Below are positions 1 through 9,176 of a stretch of 55,812 nt of DNA, piece after piece. Position numbers and translations under genes: made by a program. Within the stretch, counting starts at the first letter, position 1, and every line of letters begins with the position of its first letter. Source of the DNA: Cohnella mopanensis (lineage in GTDB: Bacteria > Bacillota > Bacilli > Paenibacillales > Paenibacillaceae); contig NZ_JAKRWM010000032.1 of the NCBI RefSeq assembly GCF_022352055.1, forward strand, positions 1-55,812, in the 5' to 3' direction. The notes under the pieces were generated by a model. That model ran no database searches. It saw only the letters and a list, made by a program, of their open reading frames with translations, and was not told the origin of the DNA.

Positions 1-930
1 GCCGATTTTTAAGTCGACCCTGGCCATGTTGGAGTTATTCGAAGCGCCACGGAGTGAAAAGTTGTGGGTGCCGGTAGTGAAATTCTGAGTGAATTTCACT
101 AAATCATTGTTGGCGTATAACGCGACTCCGGAGAACGGCGAGCTGATATTCCCGGTGTACTGACCGCCTTTGGTCATACTCTCGGCTTCCACTTTCGTAC
201 TGGTGCCAGGAGGATTCGTTGTACCGCCGCCACCGCCGGAGCTGCCGCCGATCGTAAGTACATTTGTTGTTACGTCGGCATTTCCGCTACTTTGATAACC
301 TTCTACCGTAAGTGCGACTTCGTACAGCTTACCCATCGGCATTCCTAAGCTTTCCCACTTTTTGAAGTGTTCGCTTACCGATATCGTTCCGCTCGTGCGT
401 TTGGACTGCCGAACGCTCCAATACTGCTTGAAAGTTGCAGTACCTTCAATGGAAGGTTGGTTGGTTCGAGTAGTCTCATAGATATCATATGTCCCCCCGT
501 CAACGGTAATGGTGCCCTTCTGCGTTCCGGTCGGACGATACGTGCCCCAGTTATCGACGATGTAAAATTCTACGAGCGAGCTCTTCGTCCATCCGTAGAC
601 AGTCAAATAGGAATTGCCGCCCGGATTGAAAGTTGCGCTGTAGTTAATTGAGATGTTTCCAACTTGCTGGTGCGTCTGAGTCGCATTAAATTTCTTGCCT
701 TTACGGAATAACGCGTTATTGATGTTACTCCACGTGGCACTGAACGCGCCTCCACTATTGAGAGTCATGCTTGTGTTCCCGGAATCTTTCCACAACTCAT
801 AGTCATAGCCGTCTTGGGTACCCGTTTGATTCGAGGTGATCGTAGTTGCCGCATGTACGATCGCCGCAGGCAATGCAAGCGTAAAACAAAGTAACATTGT
901 TAAAATAAACCTGACTTTTTTCTGTTTCAT
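1..930 (-). CDS. Secreted GH11 endo-1,4-beta-xylanase with CBM36 module (3' end outside window)
   Basis: Hydrolyses internal beta-1,4 bonds of xylan outside the cell. Residues 1-28 form a signal peptide (KQKK, hydrophobic core, AIVHA cleavage site). The GH11 jelly-roll follows at about 30-225. The nucleophile is E121 in LVEFYIVDNWG and the acid/base is E210 in ALTVEGYQSSG. A Gly/Pro/Thr linker (about 229-243) leads into a CBM36-like xylan-binding module (KVEAESM..., GGQYTG, ALYANND, FSLRGASN), which is still open at base 1. The ATG at 930 has a strong AAGGAGG 9 bases upstream. A CcpA cre site lies about 100 bases upstream, so glucose repression is likely. The family call is certain; the true C-terminus and any further modules cannot be seen. 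Confidence 0.95.
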   Translation of the reverse strand, partial: MKQKKVRFILTMLLCFTLALPAAIVHAATTITSNQTGTQDGYDYELWKDSGNTSMTLNSGGAFSATWSNINNALFRKGKKFNATQTHQQVGNISINYSATFNPGGNSYLTVYGWTKSSLVEFYIVDNWGTYRPTGTQKGTITVDGGTYDIYETTRTNQPSIEGTATFKQYWSVRQSKRTSGTISVSEHFKKWESLGMPMGKLYEVALTVEGYQSSGNADVTTNVLTIGGSSGGGGGTTNPPGTSTKVEAESMTKGGQYTGNISSPFSGVALYANNDLVKFTQNFTTGTHNFSLRGASNNSNMARVDLKIG

Positions 931-1029
931 TTCGAATTCCTCCTTTTTGGTTGAAATGCATCTAGTCTTGCTATGATACTGTACAGCCCGTAGCAGGCCG
1001 ACTCTCCCACTTCCTTCCAACATTTATTT

Positions 1030-1043
1030 TGTAAGCGGTTACA
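1030..1043. promoter_or_regulatory. CcpA catabolite-responsive element (cre)
   Basis: TGTAAGCGGTTACA matches the cre consensus TGWAANCGNTNWCA at every position and is nearly palindromic. It lies 87-100 bases upstream of the xylanase annotation start at 930, in the only gap between the xylanase and the next gene. Known biology of CcpA makes this a repression site under preferred carbon sources. No convincing -35/-10 pair could be placed next to it. Confidence 0.85.
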
Positions 1044-1149
1044 AGTAATATTTTATCAAAGCATTCCTTAATGTTTCACCCGAAAATATTTAGTATAAAC
1101 TGTAAAAAACTTATAGCATAACCCAAGTTGTCTATTATTTCTGCAAATG

Positions 1150-1179
1150 AAAAAGGAGCCGCCCCTTGGCAAGCTCCTC
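1150..1179 (-). terminator. Rho-independent terminator of the alpha/beta hydrolase gene
   Basis: Read on the minus strand, AGGAGC and GCTCCT form a stem over a short GC-rich internal part, followed by a run of five T. It sits 18 bases after the stop of the hydrolase gene. Confidence 0.75.
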
Positions 1180-1197
1180 ATTTAGCATGTTCATTGT

Positions 1198-2160
1198 TTA
1201 TTTTATTTGTTCCATAAATCCTTTTAAGTTCTCAACGATTTCTTTCGATTTCGTATGGTGCAAATAATGTTCTCCTTCCATTGTCATCACTTTTCCATGC
1301 GCGGAATCTTTTACTTGCTCTTCATGCAGAGGGATCCACCTATCCACTCCCGAATTATTCGCTTGTATAAAGAAAATAAGGGGCAGATTTCTGGGGAATG
1401 TTAATTTTTCAGTTGCCATAAAATTAGTATAAAAATTTTCCATTTCATTCGAAGTACTGGAATTATAAAGGTTTTTGAGAGTAATCATTCTAATTTGTTC
1501 TTTTGTTTCATCATCATAAGGTAGACCAGCATAGGGGTCAGCACTCAGTTTTATTATCAACCTGGCTAAACCTGATTTTTTGAGTAGTTTAAACGTTTTT
1601 ATCGGAAATTCAGCATCCATACCGCCTTGCGTCGGTACACTGGTATCGATCCCGACAAATGCACTCACTTCATCTTCATATTTGTTCACATAGTCTAATC
1701 CGTAAATGCCGGCGATGGAGTGACCCATTAAAATATATCGGTCAATTTTTAGACTCCGCAAAGCTTCATGAATTTCATTTACGATATTTTCCGTGCTGCG
1801 TGCTTTTTCGGTATCTTCGCTTAATCCATAACCAAAAGGCTCAATCACGACAACTTTATAAAATGGAGATAGTTCTTCCACTAACGGCTTAAAATCAAGA
1901 GCCGGCGCAGCTGTTCCATAACCAGGTAGTAGCACGACTGTTTCTTCGCCTTTTCCTTGAATCAAAACATTCATTTTTTTCCCATCTACAGGTACTAACT
2001 GACCATAGGATTGTATTTTTTCTTGCTCTGTTTTGTTGCAGATCTTATTAACTATAAAAACAATTGCTAGAAAAAGGACTAGTGCTATAACTATTATTCC
2101 TATTGCTTTAAGTATAAATTTAATCGTTTTTTTCATTCCCTCTCGTAATTTCACCCGCAT
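1198..2160 (-). CDS. Membrane-anchored alpha/beta hydrolase
   Basis: A serine hydrolase of the alpha/beta fold, substrate unknown. One N-terminal membrane segment (about residues 15-38) is followed by an extracytoplasmic catalytic domain. LLPGYG provides the oxyanion-hole region, GHSIAG contains the nucleophile S148, and the late EGEHYLHH supplies the probable catalytic histidine. A second ATG nine codons in (2136) is also possible, because the region upstream of the first ATG has only a poorly spaced AGGAG. It follows a two-component system on the same strand with a 135-base gap and may be its target, but this is inference. Its base composition looks AT-richer than the surrounding genes. Confidence 0.8.
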   Translation of the reverse strand: MRVKLREGMKKTIKFILKAIGIIVIALVLFLAIVFIVNKICNKTEQEKIQSYGQLVPVDGKKMNVLIQGKGEETVVLLPGYGTAAPALDFKPLVEELSPFYKVVVIEPFGYGLSEDTEKARSTENIVNEIHEALRSLKIDRYILMGHSIAGIYGLDYVNKYEDEVSAFVGIDTSVPTQGGMDAEFPIKTFKLLKKSGLARLIIKLSADPYAGLPYDDETKEQIRMITLKNLYNSSTSNEMENFYTNFMATEKLTFPRNLPLIFFIQANNSGVDRWIPLHEEQVKDSAHGKVMTMEGEHYLHHTKSKEIVENLKGFMEQIK

Positions 2161-2295
2161 CTTCTCCTGTCGTCATCCTCATATTTGGCTCCATATCGAA
2201 CCTCTAAGGAAAGCTTATACGACGAAGATGTACTCCCCATGACGTCAATATGAACGGAGTATGAACTAGCGAAAAAATACTGCGGCGTCACATGA

Positions 2296-3663
2296 TTACT
2301 CTGCCGGAATTGTAGTTGGCAAGGTGACGATGACGCTCGTTCCAACGCCGAGTTCGCTTTCCACTCGGATATCGCCTTGATGATGCGATATGATCTGTTT
2401 TACAATGGCGAGTCCCATACCGCTACCCTCATATTTACGACTGTGGGAACGATCGGACTTAAAAAAACGCTCGAATATACGCTTCTGATTCTCTAGGGAA
2501 ATTCCAATACCAGTGTCGGATATTCGGATTGTCACGCTTTTGATATCTTGTTTTATGCTGACGGTAATAACGCCGCCGTTCTTGGAAAATTTGATGCTAT
2601 TGCCGAGTATGTTAGTCCATACCTGGTTTAACTGATCATGATCAGCCGTTAGCGTAACGGCTCTCAAATTGAGCTCGAAACGGATGTTGCGAGCCGACCA
2701 TTGCGGCTGGAGCGCGACGATGACCCGTCTGATCTGTTCATCAAGGCTGAGCGTAACCAATCGCATCTGATGTGACGTCGATTCCAGCAAACTCAGCTTT
2801 AGCAGACTATCGCTCATCTTGGACATCCGTTTCGCTTCAGCGATGATAATATCAAGATATCGGCTTCGCTCGTGATCTGCGAGGTCTACTTGCTTGAGTG
2901 CAATGGCATAACCGGATATCGAGGTAAGCGGCGACTGAACTTCGTGCGACACATTTGCTACGAATTCCTTGCGCATCTGCTCAAGCTGCTGCAGATCGTG
3001 CATCATTTCTTCGAAGCTGCGAGCCAAAGTACCCAGCTCGCCCTTTTGTTTAATATTCAGCTTGACGTCGAAATCACCGGCTGCTATACGCCTAGTTGCT
3101 TGTGTCAGCTTTTTGATCGGTCTTATCAGGAACATGGCGGCAACCAAAATCAATAAGCTTCCAGCAATCAACGAATAGGTCAAAAAATTAATAATCCACT
3201 TGATCAGAAATGAGGAGGAAGAAGGTGAGATCGGCTCCACGAACATCGCTTTCGTACCCATTTCCGTTGTCAATGGGAGCCCTAAGAGGATAGGATCAAT
3301 GCCATTCGTCTTGACTTGAACAACTTCCCCATCCAGTACTTCCTTGACTTGTTCCTTCGTCACCATGAAAACATGCTGATCTTTAAGCGCTCCGTAGGAT
3401 TGGAACTGATCCGTTTCTTCGTAAATTCGAATGTGATAAGAATTGAGTTGCTTCATTCCGCTTACGAACGAGTCAGCTTCATCCGACGGTAATTTCTCGT
3501 AAATCCGGACGATATCCTGGCCAAAGTCAAGTAAGGTGATTTGCAAGTTTTCGTTCAATTGATCTTCAAATACCCAAGTTGCCACAAAAAAGGCAATGAT
3601 CGTGCCCCCGATCACGGAAACTAGAAATGTCAGCACAACTCTTGTATATAAGGATCTGATCAT
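2296..3663 (-). CDS. Sensor histidine kinase (HAMP, HisKA, HATPase_c)
   Basis: Membrane sensor of a two-component system. TM1 is at about 9-30, an extracellular sensing loop at about 31-153, and TM2 at about 155-180. A HAMP linker (RPIKKLTQATRRIAAGDF) follows, then HisKA with phospho-acceptor H240 in NVSHEVQSPLTS. The ATPase domain shows N-box (WTNILGNSIKFS), G1 (DTGIGIS), F-box (FERFFKSDRSH) and G2 (GSGMGLAIVKQ). All kinase motifs are intact. The start overlaps the stop of the response regulator by four bases (ATGA type), so the two are co-translated. The signal is unknown; the extracellular loop resembles no sensor domain I can name. Confidence 0.92.
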   Translation of the reverse strand: MIRSLYTRVVLTFLVSVIGGTIIAFFVATWVFEDQLNENLQITLLDFGQDIVRIYEKLPSDEADSFVSGMKQLNSYHIRIYEETDQFQSYGALKDQHVFMVTKEQVKEVLDGEVVQVKTNGIDPILLGLPLTTEMGTKAMFVEPISPSSSSFLIKWIINFLTYSLIAGSLLILVAAMFLIRPIKKLTQATRRIAAGDFDVKLNIKQKGELGTLARSFEEMMHDLQQLEQMRKEFVANVSHEVQSPLTSISGYAIALKQVDLADHERSRYLDIIIAEAKRMSKMSDSLLKLSLLESTSHQMRLVTLSLDEQIRRVIVALQPQWSARNIRFELNLRAVTLTADHDQLNQVWTNILGNSIKFSKNGGVITVSIKQDIKSVTIRISDTGIGISLENQKRIFERFFKSDRSHSRKYEGSGMGLAIVKQIISHHQGDIRVESELGVGTSVIVTLPTTIPAE

Positions 3664-4334
3664 TCGTGTACCTCAAGCCGGTATCCAAGCCCGCGCACCG
3701 TTTCGATACGAAAATCGGGTGTACTCGCGAACCGTTCACGCAGGCGCTTAATATGTACGTCTATCGTACGATCGTCTCCAGAGTAATCGATCCCCCAAAT
3801 TTGATCGATCAACTGCTCGCGCGTATAGACTTGTCCGGGTGTTCCGGCAAGCTTATACAGCAACTCGAACTCCTTGAGCGGCAACGTAAGCGACTCCGTC
3901 CCTCTCATCACCTTATAGGTCTGCCGATCAAGGATGACGTTGCCGAACTGGATCGTCTGCGTGGAACCAATCCGGTATCGTTTCAGCAATGCCCTAACAC
4001 GAGCCGTCAACTCCAACGGATCGAATGGTTTCGTCAAATAATCATCCGTCCCAAGTTCGAACCCTTTCACTTTCTCCCATGTTTCGCCTCTCGCAGTCAG
4101 CATAAGCAAAGGAAGATCAGGATTGGCTCTTCTAAGCTCCTTGCATAACGTCCAACCGTCCATAATCGGCATCATAATATCAAGCACGACAAGATCGACA
4201 TGCGTTGAGGCGTAGACGTTCAGTGCTTCCTTGCCGTCCGCTGCTTCTGCTGTTTCGAATCCGTCGTTGCGTAGAAACAAACCGACAAGTTCGCGTATAT
4301 TTTCATCGTCGTCAGCAATCAGTATTGTTGGCAT
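3660..4334 (-). CDS. OmpR/PhoB-family response regulator
   Basis: DNA-binding partner of the kinase encoded immediately downstream. The receiver domain has acidic residues DDD at 8-10, phospho-acceptor D52 in VVLDIMMP, and the conserved Lys in YLTKPF. A winged-helix C-terminal domain follows (about 130-224; DRTIDVHIKRLRERF, TVRGLGYRLE). AGAGGGA stands before the ATG. A TATAAT -10-like hexamer occurs about 55 bases upstream, but no good -35 was found. Targets may include the downstream hydrolase. Confidence 0.93.
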   Translation of the reverse strand: MPTILIADDDENIRELVGLFLRNDGFETAEAADGKEALNVYASTHVDLVVLDIMMPIMDGWTLCKELRRANPDLPLLMLTARGETWEKVKGFELGTDDYLTKPFDPLELTARVRALLKRYRIGSTQTIQFGNVILDRQTYKVMRGTESLTLPLKEFELLYKLAGTPGQVYTREQLIDQIWGIDYSGDDRTIDVHIKRLRERFASTPDFRIETVRGLGYRLEVHE

Positions 4335-4389
4335 TCGTTCCCTCTTCTCCTGTTGTCCATCCTAACCAATACACTATAGATTAACCTAT

Positions 4390-4395
4390 ATTATA
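4390..4395 (-). promoter_or_regulatory. Possible -10 box of the two-component operon
   Basis: On the minus strand the sequence reads GTATAAT about 55 bases before the response-regulator ATG. The matching -35 is weak (TTGTAT at 19-base spacing, inside the T-run of the preceding terminator), so this is only a candidate. Confidence 0.35.
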
Positions 4396-4417
4396 CTTTC
4401 AACTAATCTGTCCGATA

Positions 4418-4446
4418 CAAAAAAAAAGTCGCTAGTTACGCGACTG
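4418..4446 (-). terminator. Terminator of the VOC-protein gene
   Basis: On the minus strand AGTCGC/GCGACT forms a 6-bp stem with a short loop, followed by nine T residues, about 30 bases after the stop of the VOC gene. Confidence 0.8.
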
Positions 4447-4475
4447 TGTTAATGAACTATCGTTTTCCGTTTCAG

Positions 4476-4883
4476 TTACTTTGATAAGTTTAATTGCCAC
4501 GAAACACCATATTTATCTTGAACCCAACCAAACTTTTGGCTAAAGGGATAAGATGATAAAGGCATGAGAACAGAGCCATCGCGAGATAAACTCTCAAATA
4601 CTCGATCTATCTCGTCTTCGGAATCACATGCAACATATATGGAAATCGCAGGAGTAAACGTGAATCCATGCTTAGCGCTACTATCTATACACATAAATGC
4701 TTGTCCGTTTAGAGAAAATGTTGCCTTCATTACGGTTCCTTCAACTCCGGCTTCATTTGCTCCATACCGTAGAATGTTAGTAATTTTCGATGAATCAAAT
4801 AACGACACATAAAAATTCATTGCTTCTTCAGCCTTGCCATCGAACATGAGAAACGTGGTGAATTTTTGTTTAGGGAGCTCCAT
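4476..4883 (-). CDS. VOC-superfamily (PhnB/YjdN-like) protein
   Basis: A 135-residue glyoxalase/bleomycin-resistance-fold protein of the PhnB-like group. Visible hallmarks are FTTFLMFDGKAEEAMNFYVSLF at the start, FMCIDSSAKHGFTFTPAIS in the middle, and FGWVQDKYGVSWQLNL at the end. The length is normal for the group. Members of this clade often lack a known reaction, so no substrate is assigned. It lies 20 bases downstream of the GH13 gene stop on the same strand and may be read through from it, ending at its own terminator. Confidence 0.8.
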   Translation of the reverse strand: MELPKQKFTTFLMFDGKAEEAMNFYVSLFDSSKITNILRYGANEAGVEGTVMKATFSLNGQAFMCIDSSAKHGFTFTPAISIYVACDSEDEIDRVFESLSRDGSVLMPLSSYPFSQKFGWVQDKYGVSWQLNLSK

Positions 4884-4903
4884 GTTTAACCTCCATCTGA
4901 TTT

Positions 4904-6562
4904 TTATTTAACTGCCACTTTGTAAATTCGAGCTTCGTGAGGGTTAAGTTCTATTGTGCCTTTAATAGAATTAATATCAGTAAGCGCATAGTTGGATAGC
5001 AACAATTCGCTAACGGAGCTCTGATATTCGGATGGCAATTGGAGGAACGATCGGTCGTCCGAGTGATTAAGGATAATCAACAATCGATTGTCGCCCAGTG
5101 TACGGGTGTACACATAAAGATGTTGGTCTTCCGCCCACTCTTGAAGTTCTTCAAATTGACCATATACCATTGCTGTATTATTCTTACGTAATTTGATCAG
5201 TTTTTGATAGAATCGATGGATCGAGTTCGAATCAGATAGATCTCTAGTTACATTTATCTCTTTGTAATTCGGATTCACATTGATCCAAGGCTTGCCTGTC
5301 GAAAACCCGCCATTCATTGAATCATTCCATTGCATGGGAGTCCGGGAGTTATCCCGACTTAAAGGTTGAAGACTTTGGAGAACCCCTTGCGGGTCTTTGC
5401 CTTTCCCGACTTCCTCAGCGTAACGATTCTTCATTGCAATATCATCGTAAAGTTCAATGGAAGGAAAGCGAACGCCGGTCATTCCAATTTCTTCGCCTTG
5501 ATAGATATAAGGAATTCCTGGAAGGGTGTGCAGCATTATTGCTAATAACTTTGCGGACTGCTCCCTGTAAGGACCGTCATTTCCATATCGTGTAACTTGC
5601 CTTGTGTGATCGTGGTTATTCAGAAACTGAGAATTCGATCCTTTACCCCACAGTCCTACGTACCAACGTCTCTGAATTTCTTTAAATCGCAGCATATCCC
5701 AATTCGGCATTTCATCGCACACTTCAAAATGGAACAATGTGTTTAACTCGTGGCGATCCTCTCCGACATATTTCAATCCTTCTTCAGGAGTGACGAATGC
5801 GGCTTCGCCTACCGTCAATATGTCGTAATGTCTTAGAACGAGTTCATTCATTTCTCGTATATAGGAATGCAGTCCAGCATTATTCGTTAAATAACTAATG
5901 TCCTCGGGGTTATCAACGTTAGGAAACCCTTCTGGTTTAGCCAATAAAGCTATTGCATCCAAACGGAACCCGTCTATTCCTTTATCCAACCAAAACCTCA
6001 TCATCCGATATATTTCATGACGCAACTCCGGACTTTCCCAATTCAGGTCCGGCTGTTCGACGGCAAAAGAATGAAAATAATATTGCTCCGTATTCTCGTC
6101 CCATTCCCAAACCGATGGCTCAAAGTAGGATCGCCAGTTGTTTGGTTTTTGGTCCTCTTTTCCATCTTTCCATATATACCAGTCTCTTTTTGGATTTTTC
6201 TTGGACGACTTGGATTCCACGAACCATGGATGTTTGTCGGATGTATGATTGACGACCAAATCCATAATTAACTTCATGCCTCGTTCATGGACGCTAGTAA
6301 GCAGCTTTTCGAATGTCTGCATGGTGCCGGCTTTCGGCATGATATTGAAATAGTCCGAGATATCATATCCGTTATCCGCGTCAGGAGACTCGTATATTGG
6401 ATTCAACCAAATGACATCGACTCCAAGCTCTTGAATGTAGTCAAGCTTTTGAATCAATCCCTCCAGATCTCCGTAACCATCTCCGTTAGAATCATAGAAG
6501 CTTCTCCAATAGACTTGATAAACGACTGCTTCTTTCCACCATACTTTATTCATTTCAGTCAA
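4904..6562 (-). CDS. GH13 alpha-glucosidase / oligo-1,6-glucosidase type
   Basis: Cytoplasmic exo-glucosidase acting on short alpha-glucosides. The N-terminal catalytic barrel carries region I DLVVNH (101-106), nucleophile D202 in GFRLDAI, acid/base E253 in VGEA and stabiliser D318 in LNNHD. A C-terminal beta domain follows. The residue after the nucleophile is Ala203. From work on this family (Val for alpha-1,6, Ala or Gly more often for alpha-1,4) this leans towards alpha-1,4 substrates, but that is inference. The start is a TTG: GGAGGG lies 8 bases before it and 17 before the next ATG (codon 4). No sugar transporter or regulator lies adjacent. Confidence 0.9.
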   Translation of the reverse strand: MTEMNKVWWKEAVVYQVYWRSFYDSNGDGYGDLEGLIQKLDYIQELGVDVIWLNPIYESPDADNGYDISDYFNIMPKAGTMQTFEKLLTSVHERGMKLIMDLVVNHTSDKHPWFVESKSSKKNPKRDWYIWKDGKEDQKPNNWRSYFEPSVWEWDENTEQYYFHSFAVEQPDLNWESPELRHEIYRMMRFWLDKGIDGFRLDAIALLAKPEGFPNVDNPEDISYLTNNAGLHSYIREMNELVLRHYDILTVGEAAFVTPEEGLKYVGEDRHELNTLFHFEVCDEMPNWDMLRFKEIQRRWYVGLWGKGSNSQFLNNHDHTRQVTRYGNDGPYREQSAKLLAIMLHTLPGIPYIYQGEEIGMTGVRFPSIELYDDIAMKNRYAEEVGKGKDPQGVLQSLQPLSRDNSRTPMQWNDSMNGGFSTGKPWINVNPNYKEINVTRDLSDSNSIHRFYQKLIKLRKNNTAMVYGQFEELQEWAEDQHLYVYTRTLGDNRLLIILNHSDDRSFLQLPSEYQSSVSELLLSNYALTDINSIKGTIELNPHEARIYKVAVK

Positions 6563-6734
6563 TGAACTTACCCTCCGATTGTTTCATGCTGCCTTTTTCT
6601 TACCCTTTACAGCTTAAGGTGACGATCGAGATAATTCAAGTAATGCAACATGGTAATAAGTGGATTTTCAATCGATTATATTTAGCAACATTTAGTCCTC
6701 TCGATTTGGTCGGCGAAACCGACTCGCTTGCTCA

Positions 6735-7715
6735 TTATTGATGTCCAACTATCCGATGCGGCACATACGGTTGTTCCATTGAGGCAATTTCTTCTGGAGT
6801 TAACGTAATCGAAAGAGCAACTGCCGCATCCTCGAGATGGGATATTTTCGTAGCACCGATAATGGGAGCCGTGACCGGTTCTTTCTGCAGTAACCAGGCA
6901 ATAGCGATTTGAGCACGGGTTACGCCGCGTTTATCTGCGATAGCCGCAACCTGATCCACGATCAATCGATCGGCATCTGCAGTCGCATCGTATTTCTGTT
7001 TCGCAATTTGATCGGTTTCGGAACGATGCGTCTTATCCTGCGGATCTCTTGTCAATCTTCCTCCTGCAAGCGGACTATATGGAATGACACCGATTTTTTC
7101 AGCTTTACACAGCGGCAGCATTTCTCTCTCTTCTTCACGGTAGATGAGGTTTAAATGATTCTGCATCGATACAAACCGGGTCCATCCATTTTTCTCGGCT
7201 ACGTGTAATGCCTTTAGAAACTGCCATCCGTACATGGCAGAAGCACCTATGTATCTTGTTTTCCCTGCCTTCACCAAATCATGCAAAGCTTCCATCGTTT
7301 CTTCAATAGGCGTATTGTAATCCCAGCGGTGTATCTGGTACAGATCCACATAATCGGTTCCTAGTCGCTTTAGGCTTTTATCGATCTCGCTCATAATCGC
7401 CTTTCGGGATAGTCCGGCGCCATTGGGGCCTTCATGCATGCGGTTATAAACCTTGGTTGCAATGACAACTTCATCCCGATTAGCGTAGTCCTTAAGAGCG
7501 CGTCCAACGATCTCCTCGCTCGTACCGTCGGAATACACGTTCGCGGTATCCAGAAAATTAATGCCTAGCTCTAGAGCTTTTTTAATGACCGGACGACTGC
7601 GCTCTTCATCAAGCACCCACTGATGAACCCATCGCCCCGCCTCGCCAAATCCCATGCAGCCAAGACAAATTCGGGATACATCCAAGCCAGTATTTCCAAG
7701 TTTCACATATTCCAT
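6735..7715 (-). CDS. Aldo/keto reductase
   Basis: NADPH-dependent carbonyl reductase of the AKR superfamily, cytoplasmic. The catalytic tetrad is complete: D56 and Y61 (FLDTANVYSDG), K88 (ATKVY) and H129 (YQIHRWD). The C-terminal cofactor-binding segment GATKISHLEDA is present. The ATG at 7715 is chosen because GAGGT lies 9 bases upstream and MEYVKLGNTGLDVSRICLG aligns with the usual AKR N-terminus. An in-frame ATG 13 codons earlier (7754) adds an unconserved extension. The gene is transcribed divergently from the lactate-oxidase-like gene across a 245-base gap. Confidence 0.88.
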   Translation of the reverse strand: MEYVKLGNTGLDVSRICLGCMGFGEAGRWVHQWVLDEERSRPVIKKALELGINFLDTANVYSDGTSEEIVGRALKDYANRDEVVIATKVYNRMHEGPNGAGLSRKAIMSEIDKSLKRLGTDYVDLYQIHRWDYNTPIEETMEALHDLVKAGKTRYIGASAMYGWQFLKALHVAEKNGWTRFVSMQNHLNLIYREEEREMLPLCKAEKIGVIPYSPLAGGRLTRDPQDKTHRSETDQIAKQKYDATADADRLIVDQVAAIADKRGVTRAQIAIAWLLQKEPVTAPIIGATKISHLEDAAVALSITLTPEEIASMEQPYVPHRIVGHQ

Positions 7716-7869
7716 TTGTAAGTACCTCGCTTCCAATAGATATTGTTTTTTCAAATATACTTCACTACGTGGAGTGAACTCCAGGGCAAGCGGTTTTCAT
7801 TCCGCTCTCGCCTCTCCCGCTCATCTTATCAGATAACTATATTTTCAGAAAACGAATATAGGCACTCGA

Positions 7870-7898
7870 CCTTGTAGGTTTAAAATTATTAAACAAGG
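7870..7898. promoter_or_regulatory. Inverted repeat in the divergent AKR / flavoenzyme promoter gap
   Basis: CCTTGT (7870-7875) and ACAAGG (7893-7898) are inverted, with a second inner pair TTTAA/TTAAA. This is a likely protein-binding site or small hairpin in the gap between two divergent oxidoreductase genes. Its binding factor is unknown. Confidence 0.4.
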
Positions 7899-7960
7899 TA
7901 ACTTTAATACAGTGAATGTCCACTTTAACCATTACGCTAAAAAACCATGGAGGTGTAACT

Positions 7961-9124
7961 TTGGCGATCCATAGCGAAGATATTCAGATGAATATTTATC
8001 AATGCGGAGATGAAGCTGCGAGGCTTTTACCCGTATCGTTCAATGAATGGGAAAAGCGAGCAAAGGAAATTCTCGCGGCTGCGCCATTCGGTTACGTATA
8101 TGGAGCTGCTGGTGCAGGCGATACGAACCGCAGCAATATTGAAGCCTTTCAGAAATACAGAATTCGACCGAGAATATGCTGCGATATATCCAAATGTAAT
8201 CTGTCGGTTTCGTTATTCGACAAAAAAATTCCTGTCCCCTTTCTATTGGCACCGATAGGCGTCAATACGATTCTACATCCCGATGGTGAATTGGCCCCCG
8301 CCAAAGCTGCGGCAAAATCAGGAGTTCCTTATGTTCTAAGTAATGTTTCAAGCGTACCTATGGAAAAGGTAGCTGAAGCAATGGGAGATGGCGTAAGATG
8401 GTTTCAACTCTATCCTCCTAAAGACCGCGATTTGACCAAAAGTTTTCTGCAACGCGCGGAAGCTGCCGGATTCTCGGCCGTCGTCGTCACAGTGGACTCC
8501 ACCCTGCTTGGCTGGCGAGAAACGGACTTGCAAAACGCTTACCTCCCCTTCCTTACTGGGCAAGGCATGGGCAACTATTTTTCGGATCCCGTGTTTTGCT
8601 CGAAGCTTAAAGAAGCACCGGACAAAAATACGAAAGACGCTGCGTTGAAAGCATTAGAAGAAGGCAATAACACCTGCTTCACTTGGAAGGAGCTTGAATT
8701 CATTCGTGAACAAACCCGATTACCTTTGCTGATCAAAGGGATCACCCATCCGGATGATGCAATTATGGCTTTAGAGCACGGGGTCGACGGTATCATCGTA
8801 TCTAATCATGGAGGACGCCAACTTGACGGCGCAGTTGCCACTTTGGATTCTCTTTCTTCGATCTGTGAATCCATTCAAGGAAAAATCCCTATTTTGATGG
8901 ATAGCGGCGTTCGTAGAGGGGCGGATATATTGAAAGCTATCGCTCTTGGAGCTACTGCCGTACTTATTGGTAGACCTTATGCATACGCATTAGCTGTTGC
9001 AGGTGAAGTAGGCGTACAAGAAGTCATTAACCATTTAATTGCGGAAACCGAGTTACAATTAGCTATATCCGGGCGCGGCTCCATTCAAGATGTGGACCAG
9101 TCCCTCGTTATTAAAGTGATGTAA
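7961..9124 (+). CDS. FMN-dependent alpha-hydroxy-acid oxidase (lactate oxidase / lactate 2-monooxygenase-like)
   Basis: Oxidises an L-2-hydroxy acid, probably lactate, with FMN. It is a single TIM-barrel domain. GAAGAGDT near the N-terminus, WFQLY and VTVDS for FMN contact, and the catalytic His/Arg pair in SNHGGRQLDG are present. The late DSGVRRGADILKAIALGA phosphate loop is also present. The segment GWRETDLQNAYLPFLTGQGMGNYFSDPVF looks like lactate 2-monooxygenases. The TTG at 7961 is chosen because GGAGGTG ends 5 bases upstream; an in-frame ATG at 7916 has only a weak AAGG. Lactate specificity is inferred from family resemblance. Confidence 0.82.
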   Translation: MAIHSEDIQMNIYQCGDEAARLLPVSFNEWEKRAKEILAAAPFGYVYGAAGAGDTNRSNIEAFQKYRIRPRICCDISKCNLSVSLFDKKIPVPFLLAPIGVNTILHPDGELAPAKAAAKSGVPYVLSNVSSVPMEKVAEAMGDGVRWFQLYPPKDRDLTKSFLQRAEAAGFSAVVVTVDSTLLGWRETDLQNAYLPFLTGQGMGNYFSDPVFCSKLKEAPDKNTKDAALKALEEGNNTCFTWKELEFIREQTRLPLLIKGITHPDDAIMALEHGVDGIIVSNHGGRQLDGAVATLDSLSSICESIQGKIPILMDSGVRRGADILKAIALGATAVLIGRPYAYALAVAGEVGVQEVINHLIAETELQLAISGRGSIQDVDQSLVIKVM

Positions 9125-9176
9125 CAAACGAAGCGGTTGGATGACTTAAATGTATTTTGGGGAATAGCGTCGCATA

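Noticed and set aside
2151..2345. Short minus-strand frame between the kinase and hydrolase genes
   Set aside because: Overlaps both neighbours in another frame and has no motif or ribosome site.
3666..4148. 160-codon plus-strand frame opposite the first response regulator
   Set aside because: Antisense to a fully conserved OmpR-type protein; no ribosome site and no recognisable motif.
7916..7960. ATG at 7916 as start of the lactate-oxidase-like gene
   Set aside because: The GGAGGTG before the TTG at 7961 would be inside the coding region, and the 15 extra residues match nothing in the family.
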